Below are positions 1-6,917 of a DNA stretch of 17,802 nt, piece by piece (the stretch's first letter is position 1; every line of letters starts with the position of its first letter). Origin of the DNA: Dissophora ornata (lineage: Eukaryota > Mortierellomycota > Mortierellomycetes > Mortierellales > Mortierellaceae); contig MU617250.1 of assembly GCA_025201705.1 (NCBI GenBank), positions 1 to 17,802 of the forward strand, in the 5' to 3' direction. Under the pieces are notes generated by a model, which saw only the letters and a list, made by a program, of their open reading frames with translations, was not told the origin of the DNA and did no database searches. A program made the position numbers and the translations under genes.

Positions 1-19
1 AAAAAAAAAAAAAAAAAAA
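1..19. repeat. poly(A) homopolymer at window edge
   Basis: A run of 19 A residues begins the window and may extend beyond it. Nothing coding is seen between it and the protease promoter near position 280. Confidence 0.9.
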
Positions 20-282
20 TTGTCTAGACCAAAAGAATGATGCATTGCATAGATACATTCTATTCTTATTGAGAGATCTCAGTAGGAAGTGGTTGAACGG
101 TGTTTACCTTCAGTCTTATTTTTGTTTAAACTATTTCTGTGCCTGAGAGCATAGTGAGCATTGTGTGCATCTACAGTAGGATGCATGGCGAATGCCAACA
201 TATTACCATATCGAGGTCTTGACACTGTCAACTTTCGTGCTTGTGTCCCTGGTGCCTCCGCGGTTTCTCTTCACCTTATTTT

Positions 283-292
283 CATATAAAAG
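283..292 (+). promoter_or_regulatory. TATA box of the aspartic protease gene
   Basis: The sequence catataaaag holds a TATAAA core at 285-290, about 130 bp upstream of the protease ATG at 415. This predicts transcription starting near 315-320 and a pyrimidine-rich 5' leader of about 100 nt. The placement is inferred from spacing and base composition; no transcript was available. Confidence 0.65.
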
Positions 293-320
293 TAACAGTC
301 GCCCCCACTCAATTGTACAT

Positions 321-392
321 CGTTTCACGACCTCTTTCCATACAATACATTACCTCCCTTCCTTTACCTCGCTTCACGACCCCCTTCCATAC
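321..392 (+). repeat. imperfect direct repeat in the protease 5' leader
   Basis: Two 23-bp copies, at 321-343 and 370-392, match at 20 of 23 positions and start 49 bp apart. Both read cg(t/c)ttcacgacc followed by a pyrimidine stretch and ccatac. They lie between the TATA box and the ATG, so they should be transcribed as part of the leader. This looks like a local tandem duplication. Confidence 0.75.
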
Positions 393-414
393 ATTTCCAG
401 CCTTCATTTTCAAA

Positions 415-1566
415 ATGGTTAAAGCATTCTCCATCCTTCTCCTCAGCGTTGCTTGTGCTGTCGCTTCAGCTGCTTCAATCAAGGCACCTCTTCACCAGCG
501 CGGCAAGCCTACCGTCAAGGAAATCGTCCATGCTGATAACCACCGCTGGGCCAAGTTGAACTCCCATTCCAAGGTCATCCCTGCCATCAATGCTGATTAC
601 TCTTATTACATCGAGGTCGACGTGGGTCACCCCGCTCAGAAGACTGAACTTTTGTTCGACACCGGTTCCTCCGTGCTCTGGGTCGCGAACACGCAATTCG
701 ACGCCTCCAAGTCCACCACTGCTAAGGACCTCCATTTCGCAAACCTCTTGGGATATGGTTCCGGCAATGTCACCGTTGAATTTTACAAGGATAACATCAA
801 CATTGGCGGTTATAAAGTCAGACAAGAGTTTGGTGTAGCTGACGATACCTCCGCCATCGGTGTCGAAGGCATCATTGGTTTCGGGCCTATTGACCTCGCC
901 GAAGTTGAAAACAACAAGCACCAGACCTATAACGTCCCCACCCCAATGGACAACCTCTACAGCTCTCACCAAATCTCTACCGAGGTCGTTGGTGTTGATT
1001 TCAAACCAATCTACAATGGAGCCCAACAGGTCGCTAATGGCGAGATTGATATTGGAGGTATTGACCACAGCAAGTACAAGGGCAAGCTCAACTACGTTCC
1101 TATTACCAAGACGTCTCCTGCCAAATACTACTGGGGTGTTGATATTACTCGCATTTCATTTGGCAACCACGTCGCTACCACTGGAGGCGCTGGTATTGTT
1201 GACACTGGCACCACCCTTATCCTCCTCCAGCAAAATATTCTCAGCAATGTCTTCTCTGAAGTCCCCGGTGCCGCTTTTGATAACAACTCTGGTCTCTACG
1301 CCATCCCCCATGGTCAGCTCAAGAAACTGAAGGATATCACCTTCACCATTGGCGGAAAGCCCTTCACTTTGAGCCCTCAACAGTATCTTGTCCCCAAAAA
1401 CCAGTATACAAACTTTGGACTGTCGGGAGATCTTCATTACACCTATTTCAGCATTCTGGACTTTTTCCCCGGTCTTGATGCTATCATTGGCCAGAAGTTT
1501 TTGGAGAACTTCTACTCTGTCTTTGATACCACAAACAACCGCGTTGGTCTTGCCCTCAGAAAGTAA
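415..1566 (+). CDS. secreted A1 (pepsin-family) aspartic protease
   Basis: An intronless 383-residue preproenzyme that should hydrolyse peptide bonds at acid pH outside the cell. Residues 1-19 or so form a signal peptide (hydrophobic core SILLLSVACAVA), and a short propeptide follows to about residue 58. The first catalytic motif is FDTGSS with Asp82. A flap-like tyrosine lies in LGYGSG near residue 114. The second catalytic motif is IVDTGTT with Asp263. The C-terminal GLDAIIGQKFLENFYSVFD block is typical of the family. The mature region has no cysteine, so the usual pepsin disulfides are absent. N-glycosylation sequons occur near 118 (NVT) and 290 (NNS). An open frame extends upstream of 415 without an ATG start, but the signal peptide and the TATA box at 285 fix the start at 415. 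The length fits the family. Both catalytic motifs are intact, so the enzyme is probably active. Confidence 0.95.
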   Translation: MVKAFSILLLSVACAVASAASIKAPLHQRGKPTVKEIVHADNHRWAKLNSHSKVIPAINADYSYYIEVDVGHPAQKTELLFDTGSSVLWVANTQFDASKSTTAKDLHFANLLGYGSGNVTVEFYKDNINIGGYKVRQEFGVADDTSAIGVEGIIGFGPIDLAEVENNKHQTYNVPTPMDNLYSSHQISTEVVGVDFKPIYNGAQQVANGEIDIGGIDHSKYKGKLNYVPITKTSPAKYYWGVDITRISFGNHVATTGGAGIVDTGTTLILLQQNILSNVFSEVPGAAFDNNSGLYAIPHGQLKKLKDITFTIGGKPFTLSPQQYLVPKNQYTNFGLSGDLHYTYFSILDFFPGLDAIIGQKFLENFYSVFDTTNNRVGLALRK

Positions 1567-1599
1567 ACGCTCGCGGCACAGTGATTTTTTTTTATCAAA

Positions 1600-1842
1600 A
1601 AATAAAACCTCATTATAGACATCGTCTGTTCCAAAGAAACGCGCTTTCCAGCAGTCCTTGTCCTGAAAAAGTGAATGTTTAACAACAGGATGGCCTGTGT
1701 GGTGTTCGAAAATTCCTCTAGCCAGGTCCTTTACAAATGAAATAGCTTGCTCTGTGAAGCCATTCCCATTCAAAATGCGAGGCACCTTCATTTCATCCTG
1801 ACCAACTGCTTTCTCCGACGCTAGAACGATTCCGCGCTCTAT
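1600..1842 (-). pseudogene. possible gene relic, unidentified, convergent with the protease
   Basis: The minus strand has an open frame from 1842 (just after a TGA) down to about 1600, and it continues antisense through the protease. The segment outside the protease has protein-like composition, including GFTEQAISFVKDLARGIF and HHTGHPVVKHSLF. I do not recognise the family. There is no good start or end, and the reading frame runs into the protease 3' UTR. It may be a decayed gene fragment or a chance ORF; coding status is uncertain. Confidence 0.25.
1601..1606 (+). terminator. poly(A) signal of the protease gene
   Basis: AATAAA lies 35 nt downstream of the TAA stop, just after a T-rich stretch. 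It is the obvious cleavage and polyadenylation signal for the protease transcript. Confidence 0.7.
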
Positions 1843-2914
1843 TCAGCACTTCTGTCGCATCCACCAACCTTTAATTTTCTTGAATGAAATTTTATTGACT
1901 ACAGCAAACTATCTTTCTACAATTGGACACTTGGACCCTGCAACTTGAACTTGATTACATATCCTTTGAGGTGAGCCTTTCGAGTTTGTCGCCCTGAGGT
2001 TAGGAGATCAGAACTACAAAGTTGACGCCTCGCCTTGGCAACAGGAGGCAATCCTGTTAATAGGTTCCTTGCATGTTGTTTACTGACTTAATTCTTTGCC
2101 ATTTTCGTTTTTTGAGGGGTATTTAAGGCTGCGTTCCGCTGTGGGGTTCCAAGAGTTGGGGACGGGGGAACGAGACGTCCTGTAACGGCTTATCTCACTT
2201 ATTCTTGATGCTATCACTAACTATGGCGACAAGGTTCTGGACTTGAAAGAGGCGGAAAAAAAATCCAGATCCAGTTCCGAGAGAAGAGAGGGCAGCTTGA
2301 CCGATGACAGACATGTATGGACAACTGCGACATCTCGACCCACAGTTTGAAAGGTCGCAAGGCGCGGTCCCTGCTCCAAGGTTTTGTGCGACTGGTTAAG
2401 TGCATCTTTCGTTAAGGACCGATCTGGCAAGATTATAATAAAGTAGCTTTTCCATCCGCTCCACTCCGACCAACTAACTTCTACACTAACGATGGATTCA
2501 TCCCTTTGAGTTCACCATAAAACACCTCCTGCGCATCCAATGATTGACCAACGATATCTAGCTAACACGATTGCCCGTCCTACTGGAGACTACTCTTCCT
2601 CACCTTCCCGGTCGACGTAGAGGCATTGACACTATACAGCAATTACACATGATTGATTTCAACGACGATTAGCGAATGCATTAACAAGTCATTGGCCGAG
2701 TGCGGCGACAATACAGTACCAGGCAAATTTGATCTCGTGTTGGACGTTCATGATCTCTTGCAGGAGTGATCATCCAGTCCACAACGGTAAGCTCTTTAAT
2801 CCAAAATGGACAGTCTCACTGACTGAGGAAACGGTGAGTCCCCATAACCATGAATTCGTTGCTGGCGAAAATTAATAGGCAAAATTCCAACTCAAAGTAT
2901 AGTACCTTTATCCG
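1843..2914. other. intergenic stretch without a recognisable gene
   Basis: About 1.07 kb with no long open frame that looks coding. Isolated signals are present: a minus-strand AATAAA at 1896-1891, a TATTTAAGG motif near 2121, and a plus-strand AATAAA at 2437-2442. At about 2654-2769 a short plus-strand frame contains the coding-like segment GKFDLVLDVHDLLQE before a stop. None of these could be tied into a gene. The stretch probably contains decayed mobile DNA. Confidence 0.4.
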
Positions 2915-2972
2915 GAAGAGGAAGAGAGGAATAGAAAGAGAAGGAAAAAGAGAAAGAGAAAGAAAGAAGAGG
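2915..2972 (+). repeat. purine-only (GA-rich) low-complexity tract
   Basis: A nearly pure purine run made of gaagag/gaaag motifs leads directly into the 16-bp minisatellite. It may be the seed or an older, more degraded part of that array. Confidence 0.7.
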
Positions 2973-2980
2973 TGCTGGAG

Positions 2981-3472
2981 AGAAAATGTGTTGAAGAAAA
3001 AATGTGTTGAAGAAAAAAAGAAAATGTGTTGAAGAAAAAAAGTGTTGAAGACAAAATGTATTGAGGAAAAAATGTATTGAGGAAAAAATGTGTTGAAGAG
3101 AAAATGTGTTGAAGAGAAAATGTGTTGAAGAGAAAATGTGTTGAAGAGATAATGTGTTGAAGAAAAAATGTGTTGAAGAAAAAAAAGTGTTGAAAAGAAA
3201 ATGTGTTGAAGAGATAATGCGTTGAAGAAAAATGTGTTGAAGAAAAAAAGTGTTGAAGACAAAATGTGTTGAAGACAAAATGTGTTGAAGAAAAAATGTG
3301 TTGAGGAAAAAATGTGTTGAAGAGAAGAGAAAATGTGTTGAAGAGATAATGTGTTGAAGAAAAATGTGTTGAAGAAAAAAAGTGTTGAAGACAAAATGTG
3401 TCGAAGAAAAAATGTGTTGAAGAAAAAAAGTGTTGACAAGAAAATGTGTTGAAGACAAAATGTGTTGAAGAG
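2981..3472. repeat. 16-bp minisatellite, about 30 copies
   Basis: The unit is gaagaaaaaatgtgtt with variants: gaagag, gaagac, gaggaa and gagata beginnings, atgtatt, agtgtt and atgcgtt ends, and a few 15-bp or longer copies. I count about 30 occurrences of the gtgttga core or its variants. A higher-order pattern is visible: the gagataat variant and the order of variants after it recur at 3211 and again at 3343, a 132-bp offset. Because 16 is not a multiple of three and the minus strand of the unit has no stop, all three minus frames stay open through most of the array. Those frames encode only Phe/Asn/Thr/His/Ser-rich repeats, so I do not call a protein here. Confidence 0.95.
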
Positions 3473-3572
3473 TGGAGGCGGAAATGAAGAGTGATGTACA
3501 ACAAGCGGGCAAATGACAAAGAGGTGGGGCTGGTCATTGACCCAAGCTTGTTCAACATGTCGAAATCCAGCG

Positions 3573-3764
3573 TCATCGCCTTCGTAGAGGATGTAGTCCC
3601 TGTCTAATCTTGTAGTAGGTGACTCTGAAGTCTGTATTGGTGACTCCTTGCAGAAGGTAGATTAGGAAATCTGTACGCACATTGAATTCACTTCCCAGAT
3701 GGTGCCTCTTCAGAGTCTTGTGCCAGCTCTTTATGAGATTGTTGGTGTCGACACGCTGGTAGTC
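3573..3764 (-). pseudogene. MULE/SWIM-type transposase-like fragment (C-terminal part)
   Basis: A 63-codon minus-strand frame begins right after a good 3' splice site (CTAACAG, ending at 3765) and ends in TGA at 3575-3573. It contains DTNNLIKSWHKTLKRHHLG, then R-x-D-x-LIYLL and TDFRVTYYKI. The pattern (D/T)TNN-x-I-x-SWH-x2-LK, followed by RVD-like and LIYLL motifs, is known from fungal proteins annotated as MULE transposase or SWIM-domain proteins. No upstream exon with the catalytic domain could be found; a MITE lies about 90 bp upstream. It is therefore most likely a broken copy. The family call is from remembered motif patterns, not from a search. Confidence 0.5.
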
Positions 3765-3852
3765 CTGTTAGAGAATGGTATTATAACAGACCAAAGAGTT
3801 ATTAATATGAGTGAGCGGGATTGAGTTTTTTTAACATTAGTCTTCTTGATTA

Positions 3853-4033
3853 TACAGTCAAACTTGTGTAAATGCATATCGCTGAGACTGCCCCATGAGT
3901 ATGCGTTTAGAGGGGTTGTTTAGAAGGCTATGCAATTTGGCAACGACATACATATGCACACGCACCCTCTGGGACCAGGATATTTTATGCAATTATGCAG
4001 GTGGCAGTATGCATTTACACAAGTTTGACTGTA
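3853..4033. mobile_element. Tc1/mariner-type MITE, 177 bp, flanked by TA
   Basis: The ends are a perfect 28-bp inverted repeat: 3851-3878 pairs with 4008-4035. The core begins CAGTCAAACTTGTGTAAATG at 3855 and ends with its reverse complement at 4031. A TA dinucleotide abuts each end (3853-3854 and 4032-4033). CAGT termini with a TA target-site duplication are the hallmark of Tc1/mariner elements. The 177-bp body has no transposase ORF, so it is non-autonomous and would need a transposase supplied in trans. The perfect arms suggest recent insertion. It sits between the transposase fragment and the small gene at 4435. Confidence 0.88.
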
Positions 4034-4370
4034 TATTATTCTTCCAGCTGATGCGGATCCAGGGTTTAAACTTTACGTGATTCATGGTCTGGGGGAGGAG
4101 GCGAGGGCCTTGTGAGTGGGTCTGCTACACGGAACTTTGAGCCGTCTGTGATAATTTTGATAATTTTGTGGCCGACCCAATTGGAACCTGGCGGAAGACT
4201 CCGTGCCCGGTGTGGTCTGGTGGGCGTTGTTGTTGTTCCCCGGTTGAAGCACAAAGTTGATTTAAAAATAATCTCGGAAGAGGGCCCATGTGACGACGAC
4301 CAGGGGCAGGAGGGGTGAATTTTGTGGGAGGGAGAGGCCAAGTCGACATTTCTTCATCTTCTTCCACACG

Positions 4371-4437
4371 CCGTCAACCACAACGCATCCACCCGCCGTC
4401 AACCACAACGCATCCACCCACCGTCAACCACAGCATG
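4371..4437 (+). repeat. 25-bp tandem repeat ending at a start codon
   Basis: Copies start at 4371, 4396 and 4421; the third is partial. The unit starts ccgtcaaccacaacgcatcc. In the third copy cacaacgcatcc has become cacagcatggcg, which supplies the ATG at 4435 used by the downstream gene. Alternatively the repeat expanded upstream from the start-codon region. It lies in the presumed 5' leader. Confidence 0.85.
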
Positions 4438-5091
4438 GCGTATCAGTATCAATTCCAGCCACAGCCTCAGGTGCATCAGTACCCTCTGCTGGATAACCAG
4501 TATAACGCTACAGAAACACTGCGCTCATTCTCCAATGCGGTTTTCAGCTACCTTGATATGCGTTACGAGCCAAAAGGGACTCAGATGCTGGAGCCGGAAA
4601 AGATGAAAGCTCTGTTGTCCTTCTTGGTGCCCAAGGAGCATGTAAAAGTTAGTCTTCTACTTAGCTCCCTCGCCTTCAGTACAACTTTCTTGGCATTTCA
4701 AATCGAGACGGTTTTCACTGCCCACGGCCCATCAGTTACTCGCTCAGGACTTGTTGCCTACCTTCGTTGCGAGATAATGGGAGATCCAGATGCAGCCTGC
4801 ACGAACCTCAATGCCGCCAATCAGGTGATGCGACTAGGACCTGCATTCGTTCGATCGCAATTCCCTCAAGTGGCGGAACCAAGGGCCAAAGAACTGATGT
4901 CACATGTCCAGACCAACATTGGGTACACTATCAAGGAGATGGGCTGGAGTCCAGCTGCCGCGCAAGAGGAAGAGTTGAACGCCCTGAAAGTGCAAATGGC
5001 TCTCCAAGCGCGAGGCCAACAGGCAGCACTTGATCTCATCAGCCCAAGCATATGTTATAGTTGTAGAAGGTACCCATGTGTTTGCTACTAG
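4435..5091 (+). CDS. small conserved fungal protein, DUF7514-like (tentative)
   Basis: A 218-residue frame starts at the ATG at 4435 and stops with TAG at 5089-5091. Residues 1-20 are Gln/Pro/Tyr-rich. Residues 32-68 contain FSYLDMRYEPKG, then EPEKMKALLSFL, a block I associate with a fungal domain of unknown function (DUF7514). The SVTRSGLVAYLRCEIMGDP segment fits its second half. The C-terminus carries a small Cys cluster, CYSCRRYPCVCY, that might bind metal. Residues 70-89 are less family-like and begin exactly at a GTAAAA donor-like site (4642), so an unspliced or 3n intron ending near 4707 is possible, though the acceptor is poor. The open frame extends upstream to 4315 through the tandem repeat; I prefer 4435 because conserved sequence starts there. 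Role and location are unknown. Confidence 0.7.
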   Translation: MAYQYQFQPQPQVHQYPLLDNQYNATETLRSFSNAVFSYLDMRYEPKGTQMLEPEKMKALLSFLVPKEHVKVSLLLSSLAFSTTFLAFQIETVFTAHGPSVTRSGLVAYLRCEIMGDPDAACTNLNAANQVMRLGPAFVRSQFPQVAEPRAKELMSHVQTNIGYTIKEMGWSPAAAQEEELNALKVQMALQARGQQAALDLISPSICYSCRRYPCVCY

Positions 5092-5144
5092 TGCGTACTC
5101 GGAGCCTCGGTATTCACACTGAGCAAAATACCCACAAGTTAGAA

Positions 5145-5150
5145 AATAAA
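5145..5150 (+). terminator. poly(A) signal of the DUF7514-like gene
   Basis: AATAAA lies 54 nt after the TAG stop at 5089-5091, a usual spacing for this window. Confidence 0.6.
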
Positions 5151-6011
5151 TCGCACGCTGCTGGTAGCGGCCTATAATGAAACATCCAAAGTGGGTTGTT
5201 GTTGTGTCAAGGGAGAGGTCAACTTAGCTGAAGAAATACTCGGTAAGCATATTGAAATTTGCATCTCCATAAACAAAGAGGACATGTGGCCATCATGAAC
5301 CTTTCAGGTGTTTTGCCTAGCCAATCCATTTTTCTTGTTGGAGAACGAACCGTAGAATATTCTTAGCTGCAGGAACAGACACAGCTCAAATGTGTTTGAA
5401 CATCTTTGCACCCTCCCTCCAAAGTTTATTTTATACTAGGCCAGGAAGGTAAAGTGGGAGGGTGAAGTCATGGGCGAGAAGACAAGGTATGAATTTATTG
5501 CAGAGCTGAGGTTCTATGATGGTGAGCTGTGAGACTATTTATTCGTCCTATGGTTTCTCAGACCCTGATCCGGTCTGGCGGCCCACGCGACTGGATGACT
5601 GACTATTAGACGTTTCGCTTCGGGATTGTAATACAAAGTTACGACCCCAGGACCCGCGTGCCTAGACGGTGGTACATGTTCTCAAGCGGCCAATTCCGAG
5701 GGAAGTCAATGAGCAATGACTTCATTGTGGCGTTAACATGCTTTGGGGGAATTAGAAACCATAGGCAGAGTCGTGCCTGCTGTGCAGGGAACAATTGGGC
5801 GCCGACTGCTGCTGCTTAGGCAAGATGCATGTGGTATGTGACGCGATGTTTAATGTTGATCGGGGCGCATCCATTAGCCACCCTAATGAATCAAATAAGG
5901 AAGCATACTCATATTGTAACTCCATCCTGGCCCTTGACTTTAATTCATGACTAACCTGCCATTGAGCCTGGTTCTGGCAAATACCGAGGAGAAACTACAA
6001 TTGTTTGTGTT
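5151..6011. other. intergenic stretch, no gene seen
   Basis: About 860 bp with no open frame longer than about 60 codons on either strand, no tRNA cloverleaf and no obvious repeat. I see nothing that I can support as a feature. Confidence 0.5.
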
Positions 6012-6233
6012 TTAATTCAAGATTGATTTCTTACATCGGTCTATCTCTCTTGTCATCTCCTTCCACTCATCATACACTGTTAGATCAGCAAGGATCCTCT
6101 TTGTCATCACAAAGATCTGTGCAAGGACGACCTCACCAGAATGCGTCTGACCAAACTGCATCTTGACAGCACCAACCAAAAGACAACGCAAACGAAAGCA
6201 AAAGTTTTCAATTGAGTGATATGAATAAGTCAT
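6012..6233 (-). CDS. hypothetical short ORF or terminal exon, 73 aa
   Basis: The frame runs from an ATG at 6233 to TAA at 6014-6012. Composition is protein-like, with a hydrophobic segment (LRCLLVGAVKM), then GEVVLAQIFVMTKRILADL and a charged helix TVYDEWKEMTREIDRCKKS. I do not recognise it. It lies 99 bp downstream of the Cys-rich gene on the same strand, after that gene's poly(A) signals. I tried joining the two with the available splice sites and found no in-frame junction. It may be a separate small gene, a 3' exon of an undetected gene, or a relic. Confidence 0.35.
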   Translation of the reverse strand: MTYSYHSIENFCFRLRCLLVGAVKMQFGQTHSGEVVLAQIFVMTKRILADLTVYDEWKEMTREIDRCKKSILN

Positions 6234-6276
6234 AGACCTAGTTTGCTACTGTGCTGTAAATTGAGGAAACGTTCGT

Positions 6277-6299
6277 TTTATTTTTATTTTTTTTTTATT
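6277..6299 (-). terminator. cluster of poly(A) signals for the Cys-rich gene
   Basis: On the minus strand three AATAAA hexamers (6282-6277, 6288-6283, 6299-6294) lie in an A-rich tract 34 to 56 nt downstream of the TAA at 6335-6333. They favour transcript ending here rather than splicing into the ORF at 6012-6233. Confidence 0.6.
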
Positions 6300-6332
6300 T
6301 TTTTTGAAGAGAAAGACCTTGTGCATGTCTGG

Positions 6333-6800
6333 TTAAACTTGGCCTTTTATGTTAGTCTCATTGCATGATGGGCACTTGTAAGCAAAGCACACAGAACGTT
6401 CGCCTTTCAGTTGAACTGGAAGGCATCGTTCGGAAATGCATGTGTCGCAAATCGAGGAACTACAACTCCAGCAAAACTTGAAAGCTGACGATGTACAGAT
6501 GATGCATGGAGGAGGGTGGGAGACCGGGGCATTTACAATAGATGCCATTAAAACCTTGATTTTGTCGGTCGAAAAATCCAAAGGGACGAACGCGTAGTTG
6601 TCGCGTTCCAGTATCAGACATGTGTTGTTATTAATACCAAGTTTCTGCCTCACATCTTCTCCATTCACTGTAGAGACGACTGCGAGTTTGTCGTCCGTTA
6701 AGCACAGATACGCTGCTGTTACAAACTTGCGCAAGCTACTGATTTCAGTACGCTGTACGCGATACCCTGACTTGTCCAATTCCGCAAGAATAATATCCAT
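6333..6800 (-). CDS. 155-aa orphan with C-terminal Cys-rich (zinc-binding-like) module
   Basis: The frame starts at the ATG at 6800 and ends with TAA at 6335-6333. The N-terminal 95 residues are globular-looking with no motif I know (ILAELDKSGYRVQRTEIS near the start, TCLILERDNYAFVPLDFS later). Residues 98-152 hold ten cysteines: CIIC, then FCWSC, ICDTC, a further C, and finally C-x4-KCPSC. This spacing suggests one or two zinc sites of RING, B-box or zinc-ribbon type, but I cannot assign a family. The open frame continues upstream to 6857; I chose 6800 because a splice acceptor (CCTAG at 6803) sits two bases before that ATG, implying a 5' UTR intron. TATA-like boxes and two 5' splice sites lie upstream. 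Function is unknown; DNA, RNA, protein or ubiquitin-ligase roles are all possible. Confidence 0.65.
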   Translation of the reverse strand: MDIILAELDKSGYRVQRTEISSLRKFVTAAYLCLTDDKLAVVSTVNGEDVRQKLGINNNTCLILERDNYAFVPLDFSTDKIKVLMASIVNAPVSHPPPCIICTSSAFKFCWSCSSSICDTCISERCLPVQLKGERSVCFAYKCPSCNETNIKGQV

Positions 6801-6802
6801 TT

Positions 6803-6917
6803 CTAGGCAGGTCGAGGAATTTTGCGTGTGAGATCGAGTCGAAAGAAATACCAACAAAGGGCAGCCACGTACGTGTGGACACCAAGGGGGAAGAGAGAAA
6901 GAGAGAGAGTTTTATAC
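6803..6917 (-). other. predicted 5' UTR intron of the Cys-rich gene
   Basis: On the minus strand CAAG is followed by GTATAA (donor at 6917), and the acceptor CCTAG ends at 6803, two bases before the ATG. The 115-bp length matches the other introns of this window. A second donor, CAAG then GTAAGC at 7113, could splice to the same acceptor and give a 311-bp intron from an upstream first exon. Confidence 0.5.

Noticed and set aside
475..1068. 197-codon minus-strand ORF inside the protease gene
   Set aside because: It is antisense to a clear protease coding frame and has no recognisable domain; the codon bias of the real gene keeps the opposite strand open.
2981..3472. CRISPR-like array
   Set aside because: The repeats are contiguous 16-bp units without unique spacers, and the organism is a eukaryote.
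2816..3576. Three overlapping minus-strand ORFs of 206 to 222 codons
   Set aside because: They are all readings of the 16-bp minisatellite, equally open in three frames and giving only Phe/Asn/Thr/Ser/His-rich repeats. No start, promoter or domain supports any one of them.
4642..4679. 38-bp intron in the DUF7514-like gene
   Set aside because: It is shorter than other introns here, and removing it shifts the frame out of the conserved downstream sequence.
5570..5660. Possible tRNA-like segment
   Set aside because: No acceptor stem or T-loop consensus (GGTTCRANYCC) pairs up, and I found no cloverleaf anywhere in the window.
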